Source of the DNA: Tetradesmus obliquus
Lineage: Eukaryota > Chlorophyta > Chlorophyceae > Sphaeropleales > Scenedesmaceae
Direction: 5' to 3'
Assembly: GCA_030272155.1 (NCBI GenBank)
Contig: CP126197.1
Span: forward strand, 3,340,001-3,404,000
DNA length: 64,000 bases
The number at the start of each line of letters is the position of its first letter. Within the stretch, counting starts at the first letter, position 1. The notes beneath the pieces are model-generated. The model did not search any database. It was not told the origin of the DNA and was given only the letters and a program-made list of their open reading frames with translations. Shown one piece after another: positions 44,203 to 55,496 of the stretch. A program made the position numbers and the translations under genes.

Positions 44203-44643
44203 GATGCGATTTCTGGTTCGAGAGACCGAAAAGAGGCAGTGCTTGTAGCAGAGGAAGAGAGGTAAGGCACCAGTGCCACACCAAAGGGTTGTTTGGCGTT
44301 GCAGCGCAGCAATGGGAGCTTTTGCGCCGTGCGATCGTGTAGATGCAGTCGTGTGACAGGCAAGGCCGCCTGGCGAGCCTGTTGAGTGCCTGTTCAGCGG
44401 CCAACGCTGATTAGGGCTTCGCAAGTGACAAAGGCACGTGGGATACGTTGGTTCGCGATGTTCAACGTGCAATGATGTGCCCAACCATTGTAACTTCTCC
44501 GAGTTCGACTTGAAGGGCTCTCGGCCGCGTCCTGAGTAGGCAACTGATCAGCAGTGACTGACCCGCCAAATCAGCCTCACCTGCTTTCGTGTCATTCTCC
44601 AGGCGCCCAATTGACGTGCCCATTACGCTTCAAGCATCAATAT
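44203..44643. promoter_or_regulatory. shared divergent promoter of flavin protein and R3H genes
   Basis: The two start codons face away from each other across 441 bases with no exon between them, so both promoters must lie here. No clear TATA box is seen on either strand. The R3H frame stays open upstream to an ATG at 44554, which could be an alternative start. Confidence 0.55.
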
Positions 44644-44864
44644 ATGTCTAGAAAAGTGCGGCATCCTCGTGGAGGTGGCGCCTATGTCCCTCCTCATCTT
44701 CGAAGCGGTGCCTTAGCAGCAGCAGCAGCAGCAGCAGGAGCAGTAGCTGGGCGCAGTCTAGATGAGCTGGCGCCTCACAGCATGCACATCAGAGTAGAGT
44801 ATACATCTGGAGGCCCTTTCTCTCTGGATGGCTGCCCAGACAACGCGACAGAGCAACCAGCCGA

Positions 44865-44909
<45 letters not shown>

Positions 44910-45491
44910 ACAAGAAACAGGGGGCGCGGCAGCCAGCGGCTCGGCAAACCCAATGGCGGTGAGCACACACATGCCCTTGCAGCCACCACACTTGAAACCG
45001 AGTGCTGAGACATGGTCAATGAGCAGTTGAACATATCTACGCTAGATACAGTAGCACGGGACGACATTATGCCTGCCGATGCAACCCAAGATGAAACACA
45101 CTCAGCGTCAGGCATGTGCACAAGCGCTCGCACACTGCACCTGCTTGCATGTGTCACTTGATATGCAATGCATCGCTGACTTTTGCTTTGCAATTGCCGC
45201 AGTGCGTCACTCTAGACAGCCCCGCCTGCCCAGACGACTTTCAGATCCGGGAGCTGCTGCAGTGGTTCAAGCAGGCCAGCAGCCAGCAGCGGCAGCCAGA
45301 CTTCCCTGCAGGCGACACCAGGTGATCTCTTGCTGCTGCTTTGCATAAGACAGTAGCTGGTCTCTTCACATAGCAGCAGCAGCATTGGCAGCAGCAAGAT
45401 TGGTTCATGTGTGGTCAGACTTCCCTGCAGGTGACGCCAGGTGGGCCTGCAGTGCGGCACCGCACAGAGCAGTAGCTGGTTTCTTCACACC

Positions 45492-45526
<35 letters not shown>

Positions 45527-47916
45527 TTGGTTGAGTCAAGAAGAATACCAGCCAGCAGTTGCGAATGCATACCTGCATACAGCCAATTGCCGCGTACACA
45601 CATGCACAAATTGTTGGTGGCACTCAGCACAAATACTGGTTGCGGGACATGTAGGCAGAGCAGCGCCCGCTGGCTCACAGCACAGAGCAGTTATGCACTG
45701 CTACTTGACAGGCATGCAGACTGCAAGTCGTGTACATGTAGCAATGTGGCTGGTGCAACACCACCTGAGTGGCAGCATGGATCAAACACACCGCGAGCTG
45801 TTGCAACGCATGCAACAGAACCAGCACCTGGAAGCGCCTCTACATATGCCGTCATGCTGTCGCACTTGAAATCCTTGCTGTGTGCGCTGTGTCATGTCAT
45901 GTGCTGGCTGCTGGCTGCGATGCACTGCAGGGCGAAGCTGAGCCTGGCTGCACACCTGTCAAAGCGTGAGCGCGCCATCTGGCATGCTGCGGCGCAGCGG
46001 CTACACCTGCAATCTGAAAGCACGGTATGATGACTTGCTTTCTGCTCTCTCTCTCCTTGATCTGTTAGATTTTGCTCGTTCTCCTCTTTTATCGTCCATC
46101 TTACAGCTCGGCATCTTGCTTGACTTACAAAATGCACAGAACAGATAGCCAAATGAGCATCGCCCAGGCACATGTTGGCATTGCAGTGCAGAATCCCATC
46201 TCATGGCTCCATAGCTCTGCCACCACCAAAACACAAGCTGGCTTGCTGCTGCGACTGCTGAGCCATGTGCGGCTGCTTCTCTTCTGTTCTGTGTCAAAGT
46301 GCAGGGCATAGGGGAGTCACGGTATCTGCAGATACGGCCAGCTCCCTCGCAGCAGCAGCAGCAGCAGCATGAGCGCAGCTGGAGGCGCGCAGGAGGCGCC
46401 TCTGAGGCCCCTGCGCAAGCACCTAGCACAGCAGCAGACACCCCACCGCTTTCTGCAGCACACAGCGCAGCCGCGGCAGCAGCAGCTGCAGCATCAGAAG
46501 CAGAGGCAGTGGCTGGGCTTCAGGTCTCCGAGGACACCACCCCAGCTAGACCGCAGCAGCAGCAGCAGCGGCGGCGGCATCCGCAAGGTCGACAGCCACA
46601 CAGCAGCAGCAGCAGCAAGCCTCTTGTCCGCCAGGGCGAGCCAGGCTGGGCGAAGCAGGTGTGGCTGTTGTGCCAGCAGGAGGGAGCAGCACTGGAACGC
46701 TACAGCCAGGGCGAAGTCAAGGAGCTGCTGGCTACTGCTGCTGCTGGCGGGCAGGCGATGCCGCAGGAGCTTTCCGAGCTGATTGTGAAGAGGTAGGCGG
46801 TGAATTAAGGTGCTGTATGCCCAGTGCACTAGTGCTGCTTGAATTGCAGTTTGCCGCAGGAGCATTGCGAGCTGATAGTGAAGAGGTGGGTGCTGTGAGC
46901 AGCTGGGGCTTACCAAGTGCTGTATTCAAACATGCATTTTGTCCAGCATGCATGTTAGGACGGCTGTGTGGTGGCCATGTCAGGTTTCAGAGCAGTAGGG
47001 TTAAATCGGCTATGGGCAGGTCACAGGGTAAGCGGCTACTTTTACTTTCTGTGTGGCTCGGGCTGCTAGTCACCTAGCGAACATGTGTATGCACACAAAC
47101 CTGCACTTTACTCCGGCCCAGCTGCCTGTGTTTCCACTGCTGCCATTGCTGCTGCTGCTGCTTCCCCCAAGCAGGGAGGCATCCATAGCTTTGATTGATG
47201 CCTTGAGCAGCAAGGACGAGGCAGCTGCGCTGGCGCTGCTGCAGCAGGCCCCTGCTGCCAGCAGGCTAGCCTGGGTGCGGGACAGCCGCAGTGGCGGCTA
47301 CCCGGCACATGTTGCGGCATGGCACGGGCTGGGAGGGTTTGTTAAGCACCTGGTGGAACTGCACGGTGCGTGGCAGAATGAATCAGAACAACTGTTACAG
47401 AGAGAAAGAAGTGTGTGTGTGTGTGATGGTTGAGGCTGTGCATAGCGGCTCTGCCTTTCTCAGGTTGGGAGTGTCGGCATCGTGCACATTTTCTTTACGT
47501 AAATGACTATCAGCGGGGTCCTGGCCTCATCTGAGCCACCACCCCACCCCACCCCACCCCACCCCACCCCACCCCACCCCACCCCACCCCACCCCACCCC
47601 ACCCCACCCCACCCCACCCCACCCCACCCCAATACGAACCATTTGACCAGTGCATGCCTTGCCTGCATCAAGTGAAGCACCACTGGCTGCGTCTCACTTG
47701 CATGTCGTGCCAACAGGCGTGGCCATCCTGCAGCAGCACGACATGGCGCACAACACGCCCATCAGCCTGGCGCAGCAGCGGGGCCACAAGCAGCTGGCAG
47801 CAGAGCTGGAGCAGCTGCGGCAGCAGACACTGAACAGTGGCACTGCCGGCAGTGGTGGCAGCAGGGCTGGTGCAGTTAGCGCTGGTGCGGGCAGAGGCTT
47901 TGGCAGGGGACGAGGT

Positions 47917-47951
<35 letters not shown>

Positions 47952-48000
47952 GAGCGGTACAGGCGCAGCTTCACACACAGAAGGCGACCCTGAAGCCTGA
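44644..48000 (+). CDS. R3H-domain protein with ankyrin-like repeats and low-complexity runs
   Basis: Exons: 44644-44958, 45203-45321, 45931-46024, 46305-46792, 47175-47365 and 47717-48000, in phase, 496 residues. The N-terminus reads MSRKVRHPRGGGAYVPPHLR; the YVPPHLR motif is shared with many RNA-binding proteins. A poly-Gln run lies near residue 80. The R3H domain spans the third and fourth exons: LSKRERAIWHAAAQRLHLQS joined to EST-GIGESRYLQI, with the family's spaced basic residue, His and Arg. The C-terminal part has GYPAHVAAWHGLGGFVKHLVE and NTPISLAQQRGHKQLAAEL, which fit two ankyrin repeats, then a Gly/Arg-rich and poly-Ala end. An RNA or single-stranded DNA binding role is inferred. The domain combination is unusual. 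Exon-edge copies occur in its introns. Confidence 0.82.
45416..45441 (+). repeat. copy of the 3' edge of R3H exon 2
   Basis: CAGACTTCCCTGCAGGTGAC continuing to GCCAG|GTGGGC repeats the exon end at 45296-45321 (CAGACTTCCCTGCAGGCGAC, then ACCAG|GTGATC). About 120 bases separate them, and both are followed by a related CAGTAGCTGGT.TCTTCAC intron block. Confidence 0.8.
46853..46885 (+). repeat. copy of the 3' edge of R3H exon 4
   Basis: CCGCAGGAGCATTGCGAGCT continues to GTGAAGAG|GTGGGT, repeating the end of exon 4 (CCGCAGGAGCTTTCCGAGCT, GTGAAGAG|GTAGGC at 46761-46792). Both copies lead into a donor. Confidence 0.82.
47541..47630. repeat. (ACCCC)18 microsatellite
   Basis: Eighteen uninterrupted ACCCC units in the last intron of the R3H gene. 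The complementary strand is (GGGGT)18, a strong candidate for quadruplex formation on the template strand. Confidence 0.97.
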
Positions 48001-48600
48001 CCAGCTGCAGCGGCTGCAGCAGTGGCAGCAGCGGGGTCACAAGCAGGTGGAGCAGCTGTGGCAGCATGCAGCAGTACAGATGCAGCGGCGCGCTAGGGCG
48101 GCGATCATGCTGTTTGCGCAGTGTCGGCGGTGGTAGCTGCTGGATGATCATATGGACCGCTGTCCCTGTGGGAGCAGCAGCAGCTGGCAGCAGAGCTGGA
48201 GCAGCTGCAGTGGCAGCAGCAGTGGTAGCAGCAGTGGTAGCAGCAGCGGTGGTGCAGGTGGCAGGGCTGTTGCAGTAAGCGCTGGCGCGGGCAGAGGCTT
48301 TGGCAGGGGACGCGGTGCAGCAGCAGCAGCAACAACAGCAGCAGCAGGGAGCGGTACAGGCGCAGCTTCACACACAACGGGCGACCCTAAAGCCTGACCA
48401 GCTGCAGCGGCGGCAGCAGCGGGGTCACAATCAGCTAGAGCAGCTGCGGCAGCAGGCACTGAGCGGCACCGCTGGCAGTGGTGGCAGCAGCAGCGGTGGT
48501 GCAGGTGGTGGGCCTGTTCAACAGGCTGCAGTGCAGCTGGTGCCTGTGCTGGAAGGGGGGGTTGTAAAAGGTCGAGGAGCAGCGGTAGCAGCAGCAGGCG
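48001..48600 (+). repeat. degenerate tandem copies of the R3H terminal exon
   Basis: The Gly/Arg-rich end of the gene (SAGAGRGFGRGRGAAAA, ending GTGAASHT.GDP.A and stop) recurs at 48172-48397. Blocks of AQQRGHKQL-type sequence recur around 48020 and 48410, with GTAGSGGS near 48470. The copies lie after the stop codon, so they are 3' UTR or pseudo-exon sequence. Confidence 0.75.
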
Positions 48601-49241
48601 GCAGTGCAGATGCTTACAGCTTGCTTACAGCCACAGCAGTGCCGCAGGCTGCTGCAGGCAAAGTGCTGCGCAATGCATTACATGCAAGCATGCGCCCGTA
48701 CGCAAGCCTACAGTTTGCCCTAGAACACCAACAATCAGTGCGCGCGTCTTTTATGCTTGGTGTCGTGAAGGGCTCGTGCTGGAATCATTGTAGCTCGCCA
48801 GATGGACAGCCATGGCATGGTTTGGTTGGCCAGCCCGGCTGAAGGCTGCCAGCTGCTGATGCTGTCTGTTGGCCAGATGGCCCTGCAGGCGCTCCGAAAC
48901 ACATTACTATCAGCAACATTTACTGGTTGAAAGTACAACGTGGCAGCGCTCCAGGAGGCTACTTGTTTGACAAGCTTCTGAAGTATGGTCGTCGAGGGCA
49001 ACACCTCGTCCAACGTTGTACGAAGGGCAATGCAGTGGAAGTGCAGTCAACGAGGAGCACCGCAGTGGAAGGCAACTGTGCCATCGTATATTTATACCTG
49101 CGGTTGCTTGCTGTTTCAAATCATACTTAAGAACACAACGCGGTTAGCCTACATGTTCTCGTCCCGCCTTACACCGCGTGCGCTTGCACCAGCCTGCACC
49201 TGCTTCACTCTGCAGCGCATTCACCAGTATAAGAACACGTT
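48601..49241 (+). other. intergenic, upstream of secreted-protein gene
   Basis: No exon recognised. A TGTAA at 48558, just upstream, could end the R3H transcript. A TATA-like TATATTTATA at 49087-49096 lies about 145 bases before the ATG at 49242. Confidence 0.45.
49087..49096 (+). promoter_or_regulatory. TATA-like element of the secreted-protein gene
   Basis: TATATTTATA about 145 bases upstream of the ATG at 49242. Confidence 0.4.
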
Positions 49242-49895
49242 ATGGTCAGCACTATCTCCAGCTGTTTGTTGGCGACCCTTGTGCTCCTCGCCTTCAGCGC
49301 ACAAGCAGCGATAGTGCGCTCGGGCCCAAAGGCGCTGGAGACTGGCTGGTCCAACGGCAGGCAGCCAGCCGAAAAGCCTGCAGCAGCTCTGCATAACGGC
49401 AAATGTCATAACGGGTCCTACATCCAAAGCTGGACCATCGGCGAAGGCAACGTCAGCACCACAGCTGGCCCACTGCTGTCAATCGTCTTCATTCAGGCAC
49501 GCTGCAGCAACGGCAAATTGCTTGCCCCCATCACAGCAGGAACTGCAGCATCTGTCAAGCATGACAACCGCAGCGACAGCGGATTGTCCTCACCATCAGG
49601 CTACCCCTGCTCCAGGATCCTGGGCTTCAACAGTAATGGCAACTGTATGATCAACTTTCTGGGTGTGGGGCAGCGGGTGGCAACCTCTGCTGAAGGCACT
49701 CCACTGAAGGTCAACTGCACCGGCATCCCGCCATCTCACGTGGCTGTGGGCTACTCAGCATATACTGGCGATGCTGTGGATGCCATTGACTTGAAGATGG
49801 CAGCAGTACCAAAGAAGAACAGCGCTGTTGCTGCCACAACAGGTCCAGCAGCCATGTCAGCAGCACTGCTGGCAGCGGCACCTGCGGATCCATAG
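49242..49895 (+). CDS. single-exon secreted protein of unknown family
   Basis: 217 residues in one exon, which is exceptional in this window. The start is a clear signal peptide (MVSTISSCLLATLVLLAFSA, then QA). The body has five Cys after the signal (HNGKCHNGSY, QARCSNGKLL, GYPCSRILGF, NGNCMINFLG, KVNCTGI) and short beta-strand-like segments ending with VGYSAYTGDAVDAIDL. The layout recalls beta-prism lectin-like proteins such as jacalin or VMO1, but that is only a resemblance. The C-terminus is Ala-rich and could be a weak lipid-anchor signal. AATAAAG-type sequence follows at 49932. Function is unknown. Confidence 0.8.
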   Translation: MVSTISSCLLATLVLLAFSAQAAIVRSGPKALETGWSNGRQPAEKPAAALHNGKCHNGSYIQSWTIGEGNVSTTAGPLLSIVFIQARCSNGKLLAPITAGTAASVKHDNRSDSGLSSPSGYPCSRILGFNSNGNCMINFLGVGQRVATSAEGTPLKVNCTGIPPSHVAVGYSAYTGDAVDAIDLKMAAVPKKNSAVAATTGPAAMSAALLAAAPADP

Positions 49896-51877
49896 ACAGC
49901 AGCAACGGCATGAAAGCAGAGTCGCTTGCCAAATAAAGCATATGCACTTGCATGTGCCTTGCTACCTTCAGCCTGGGGGCTTCAAGCCTGACTGAACTCG
50001 TCAGCAGTCATTGCTAGGGCTGATGGTAACATGATGATGAGCAGTCATTGCTAGGGTTTGGTTGGTAAGTGGAAATCAGATGTTAGGTTGATGTTGGGTT
50101 GTATGATGTGCAGAAGTTGCGAGCTTGATGTCACCGCTGCAATGCGCCGTGTGTTGCCCGGCGCAGTGTCTTTGCGTTGGAGTGCTTTTTCCAAAAAAAG
50201 TTTGCATTGGAATGCTTGATGTTGCCTATGGTTTGTACACTGAGTCTGAGTTACCAGGAGCGGGGGGGGGGGGTATATTTTTGTGCCAGGGGGGAGTAGG
50301 CCGCTGACGGCGTGCCTGCGTTATTGTGTTGGCTAAGATCAGGCTGGCAACAGTAGGACAACATTGCCAGACAGCCACTTGTGCACATATTCTAGAACTT
50401 GCAGCCTGCCAGTGCTTCTCAGCACAAGGCGCAGTGGCAGGAGTTGTGTCGGCAGTGATGGAAGCTAATAGGAGTTATAGAAGGAGTTGTGAGGAGTTGG
50501 AGCCAAGACAACAGACGCAACTGGTCATGTGTGGCAGTGTGTGCTCGGAGGTCGCGCGACAACGGGGCTTAGCAGACAGTGCACCCCATTCTTGGGACAT
50601 GTCCATGTGTAACTGTACAGTTACATGTAACTGCAACATGTAGGCATGCGTCTTTGTTCGTGGCGGTGCGTGTTGACACAAAATGCGATTATAACAGACA
50701 AGATTGCTACACTTGACAATTGTGTATCAACGATCACGCTAGCTTGAATGGGCTTGAGTGAACAGGTGCCAAAGTGAAACGGATTGCAGCAACTGGTTTG
50801 CAGCTGCGCCAACAGGGCTGAAGCCTTGTGTGAGCCAGCATGCAGCTGCCACATCACCCTTGTTGTTCAACTTGTGAGTTACAGCTTGTGACGGTTTAAA
50901 AAATTGTCAACAGGTACTGATCTGCAGATCTGGTCTATACCAGTGGTGAACCATCCCAGTGACGGCAACAGTTCATGCAACAGCTGCAGTGTGGCAGCAC
51001 TGCAAGCAGAGCCTCACCCACACTCAGACGTCAGACTGTTGACAGCACGTGCGTGTGTGCATATGCAAGCTTGCAGTATTTGCAAGCCCCGAAACCATGC
51101 TTTGATACATGCATCCGCAGTGGTGAGCAAGAACCGGCTTTCAAGCCGTGAGTGCAAAACCACAGCTTGCCGCAACACCATACCCGGCCATGCCCCTGGG
51201 CTACAGCTGCACCTGCTCATGTGGGCAAGCACATGTGCGTCATCCTCATCAAACTAATCATCAAGCCATAGCATCAACGCCATCGGCCCCGCGCCCCAAG
51301 CACATGTGCTTGGCCACCCAGCACCAAACATGTATACAGTGAGGACAGCTGCACGCGCTTGACACCGCGGCAGCGCTGATAACGCAGCTGAACATGACGT
51401 ACAGCAAAAGTCCCCGTCACCTGTAACTCGGGGCAGCACCACTCAGCCTTCGAGTCGAGGGCTTGATGTGACATTTTCAAATAATGTTCTGTCACAGCGG
51501 CGCAAGAGTTGCAGGTGTCACTGAGATTCCTGTGCGCTGCTGTTCACCTCACAGGAGCACCAGCACCACTTACAACGACCAACGCAGCCGCCGCAGTCTT
51601 CGCTGGGCGTCAGCAACACCACGACGCAACGGCAAGAAAACGCAGATACTAATGGCATGATACAGCTGCGGCATAATTGAATGGATGTCTCCTCACAAGA
51701 TGCAACACTGCACATTTGAAAGGCAACAGGGCCAATTCTGACAAACAGCAGGCACCTCAGCATACCGGCAAACAATGACAAAGAGTGCACTTCGTGCATC
51801 GTACCAGCTGTTGAAGCGGCAACGGCATTGTCACCGAGGCATCACCTTCACTGTTGAAAATATAGCAGGGCTAGGTT
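49896..51877. other. 2 kb between convergent secreted-protein and DCN1 genes
   Basis: No coding exon seen on either strand. A run of ten G lies at about 50262. An 18-bp perfect palindrome containing TGTAA on both strands lies at 50608-50625 and may serve both transcripts. Confidence 0.5.
50608..50625. terminator. palindrome with TGTAA on both strands
   Basis: TGTAACTGTACAGTTACA reads the same on both strands and so presents the chlorophycean TGTAA poly(A) signal in both directions between convergent genes. Its distance from either stop (0.7 and 1.25 kb) is long, so the role is a suggestion. Confidence 0.35.
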
Positions 51878-54800
51878 CTAGTTGAAGCCCAGAGCATCAG
51901 TGACTGTGCACTGCATCATGGCGATCACACTGCTAGTGCGCCGCATCTCTGCCTCACTGCGGACATGCCCGAGCTGAAGCGCATGCGCGCTACTGGGATG
52001 CAGCGGCGGGTGGCCCGGCATGTGCTGCTGCTGCTGCTGCTGCTGCTGTCCCGGCAGCGCAACCGACAGCTGTTGCTGCTGCTGCTCAGAAGCTGCATCC
52101 ATGGACATGTCCATGCTGCTGCCGCTGCTGGCACGGTACATACTGCTGCCCACGGCCATGCCAAGGCCCTGCTGCTGCTGCTGTGCTGCTAGCCCCGCCC
52201 CTGTCAAACCAGCCTCCCTGAACGCTAAGCCTGCGGGGGCAGGCATACACGCGCTCTGCATAGCTGCAGGCATCCTTGCCTGGCCGACTGGTGCAGGCGG
52301 GCCCATCGCCTGGCTGCTGCCGCTGCTGCTGAAAGGCCCTGACCAGCCAGCTTGCTGCTGGCTGCTGGGTTGGCTGCTGGCTGCTGCTTGCCCAAACTGC
52401 GGCACACTGCCACCTGCCGGCGCACCTACAGCGCGCCTGCTGCTGCTGCTGCCGCTGCGGATGCCGCTGATGTCTCCTGCTACGCCACCAGTGGGAAACA
52501 CAGCCGATGGCAGCTGGCCGCCTATGCCTGCTGAGTTGGCAAGCGCAGGTGGCCACGTGCCGGCTGTGCTGCTACTGCTGCCGCCTGCATGCACACCTCC
52601 AGGTGCTGTTGGCAACTCCTGCTGCTGTTGTTGCTGCATTGCTCCAGCATCCGCCATTGCATCCCCCTGCATTGGATCCTCGCTGCTCCGCCTGCCTTGC
52701 ATTGCGGCGTCCCCGCCCACATCCGGCCTGCAAGCGCTGCTGCCTGCCATTTCTTGGCTGCCCTGCTGCTGCTGCTGCTGCTGCTGCTGCGGCGGCTCAT
52801 GCTCTGAAAACCGCACACGCTTTGCTGTTAGCATGGTGCGGTGGCTAACTGGCGACATAGACATGCTGCTGCCTGCTGCTGCGCCACTGCTGCCAGTCTC
52901 TGCCAGTGGCAGCTGCTGCAGCTGGTCTGCCACCTCAAGCACATCTGGAGGCCGGCGCTTGCTGCAGGGGCAACAAACAGGCACGGCAGTAAAGACACAT
53001 GCAGGCATGTGAGCAAGAAGATACCGCAGGTACAGAGAGAAAGCCAGCTGCAAACTAGATTGTTTGCCCTAGACCTGGCAGTGGTGATATATGCAGCACA
53101 AGCACCTAACGTTCGCGTTCTGTCTCAAGTACTGCACTGGCGCCGGCCCGCACTCCAACGAACAACACGCTGCCCACGTGTGAGCGTGTTGCGCTGTGTT
53201 GACCTGCTACCTTCTGCTGGCATTAGGACCCAGCTGCTGCTGCACGCCCTCACCTGCCGCTGCGTGGCGAGACAGCTGTGATGGTGCGGCATGCCCAAGG
53301 GCTCAGGATGTCCAGCGGCTCAACCGACAGCTGCGCAGGCCTGCGCAGTCACATATATATTAAGTGACATGATGCAGCAGCAGGGACAGCAGGAGCAGCA
53401 GCAGTGCACACTTCAGCGACTCAACAAGAGGCGCTGCAACCAGTCACAAGGACCACCACAAACCGCCAACACCTGGCAAGGCACCTTCTTGAGGCATATT
53501 CTGTGCAACATGCATTAGCCGTCTGCAGCCCGCCAAGTAGTGACAACACAACCATGCAATGCGTTTTGAAACAGCTGTGCCACATGTCACAATGTCTAAA
53601 CACCTTGCCTCATCATGCTCGACACACTGGTGCAGCTGCATCCTCTCCACACCAGTTCTGTTGCTGCCGGCGCGCAGGTATGCCTGCACCTGACTGCATC
53701 CACATGCACAACCAAGCCGCTGCTGTGCGCGCACCTGTGCCGCCTGCTGCCCTTGATGTGCTCTACAAAGTCGTCCAGCAGCACCGGCCACGCGCTGGCT
53801 GGGTCATAATTGCTCAGGTCCTCGTGCACAGTGCGGCTGAAGTCAAGCACCTGATGGAAGCAGCAGGAATGAATGCAGCAGCACAATAGGCATTCCACGT
53901 TATTGGTGCGGCATGTGAGCGTCGCTGTGTGTCAACTGCCACACACTTGGGCTTCGACGAACACGGGACGCCTGCTTGACAGTAATCACATTACACAGAT
54001 TCACTGCATTCAGCAGAGGCAACGCAACACATGAAACAAGGCATCTGCAGGCGGCGTGTGTTGAACCGGACCCTCAGCAACAATCTGTACTGCTGCTGCT
54101 GTGCGCACCTGGCGCCACGTGTCCTCCAGCACCACATTAGCCTTGTGGTGTGAGCTGACGTAGCTGCACCAGCGCTCCAGCAGCCTGAAGCGCCCACACA
54201 ACACCAGCTGCCATGCTGCGAGTGCCGTGCCAACCTGCAGCAGCACCAGGAGCATTACGATATACAAATGGAAGCTGATGCCAAGGCATAGCAGCTGTGC
54301 CAGTGAAAACGCTTGCCGCTGCCAAGGCCTTCCTGCAAGGTCAGGCTGGTCACCATTGCTGGATGCAGCTCCTGCTTCAGCAGCAGCTGGCAGCCAATGC
54401 AGTACTAGGTGACACTAGACCGCCGACAGTGAGCAGGTTTGCAGAAGCTAGGCCCCAGCTAGCAGCACAAGGGCTACACTGGGCTGCATTGTACTGGCTC
54501 AGATGGCACATGCAACGCTGCTCACCTGCACGTTGCGCTTGCCAGGCTCTCTGCAGATGAAGTACACAAAGCGGTAGAAGCTGCTGAACACCTCCTGGCT
54601 CATGCCCTGCGCAGCAGCAAAAGCAACACGGTTGGCGCTTGCAGGACTTCTGCCAATCTCCTTGCAGAAGCTGGTGCAGCACAGCCTTCATAGGCTGAGG
54701 CTGCATGTCGTCCCGAGTTCAAAGCTGGACCCAGCACATGGTAGCCAACACTCACCTGCCAGTTTATTTGGCCGCCATATTTCTGCAGCAGGTGCAATGC

Positions 54801-55144
54801 AGCGTCCCTGCACAGCAACGGGAGAGGTGAGCATCCCTGGCCAGAGACAGCACAGCTCTGCTGCTCAGCCAGCACCTGCTCTGTCAAGTCCACGCACCCG
54901 TACACGCCACGAGCCTGCAGCTGATCCGACAGATGGGAGAGACGAGCCTTGTTGCTTTGGCTTGATGGATCCCGCAGCGCGCCTGCATGCATTGAGCCAT
55001 GTGAACAGTGCACCTGTGTCGAGGGCCGTGCTGTGCATGCGGCATCCGCAGCTCACCTGCAAACTCCTCATACGCCTGATGAAGCATGTTGAACTCCCCA
55101 GAGACATGTGAAGCGGTGTGGCCTGCCTGTGAAGGCGGTGCCAT
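51878..55144 (-). CDS. DCUN1D-like: DCN1-like neddylation factor with long Gln/Ser-rich C-terminal extension
   Basis: Six exons: 55144-55057, 54982-54756, 54606-54526, 54234-54109, 53850-53735 and 52961-51878, all in phase, 573 residues. An in-frame ATG twelve codons upstream is a possible start. The potentiating-neddylation domain is clear: [20 protein letters not shown], the [20 protein letters not shown] helix, [33 protein letters not shown] and [14 protein letters not shown], with the acidic/Ala/Asp surface used to hold cullin in known DCN1 proteins. Such proteins promote NEDD8 transfer from UBC12 to cullins. Normal members have about 200-300 residues. Here one large exon adds about 360 residues: [18 protein letters not shown], Gln, Ser and Met-rich stretches, and a distinct end ([19 protein letters not shown]). 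No N-terminal UBA domain is seen. It shares a divergent promoter with the RING gene. Confidence 0.9.
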
Positions 55145-55496
55145 TTCAATCGGGCTAGGACATTGCGCTATGCTGTGCATGGTGCCATCAAACAATTGAA
55201 AGGATACAGCACAACCAGATAAGCAAGTTGCAGCGCTCGCAGGGCGTCTACAGAAGAACGAATGCAAAATGAAGCACTGTTAATAACCTTGTTAGGCTTG
55301 GAACCTCAAGAAAAGCCACAGATATGTAATTGTTTGTCTTGCAACATATTGGTCACCACCATCGTAGCAGTGGTTGAGCAGTTTCAGTAGTCGGTGTGTG
55401 CTTGTCGCAACGCAGCAGGCACGTTGGTGTTTCGTTCTGCATCTCTCCTTTTGTGAGGTTCCTTTGCTATCTGAGACTCGTAGCACTGGCTGCAAC
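55145..55496. promoter_or_regulatory. shared divergent promoter of DCN1-like and RING genes
   Basis: Only 352 bases separate the two start codons. No TATA box is evident. Both flanking genes belong to ubiquitin-like pathways, so co-expression would make sense, but that is inference. Confidence 0.5.

Noticed and set aside
47460..47642. - strand Gly/Val/Trp-rich ORF
   Set aside because: It is the (ACCCC)18 repeat read on the opposite strand.
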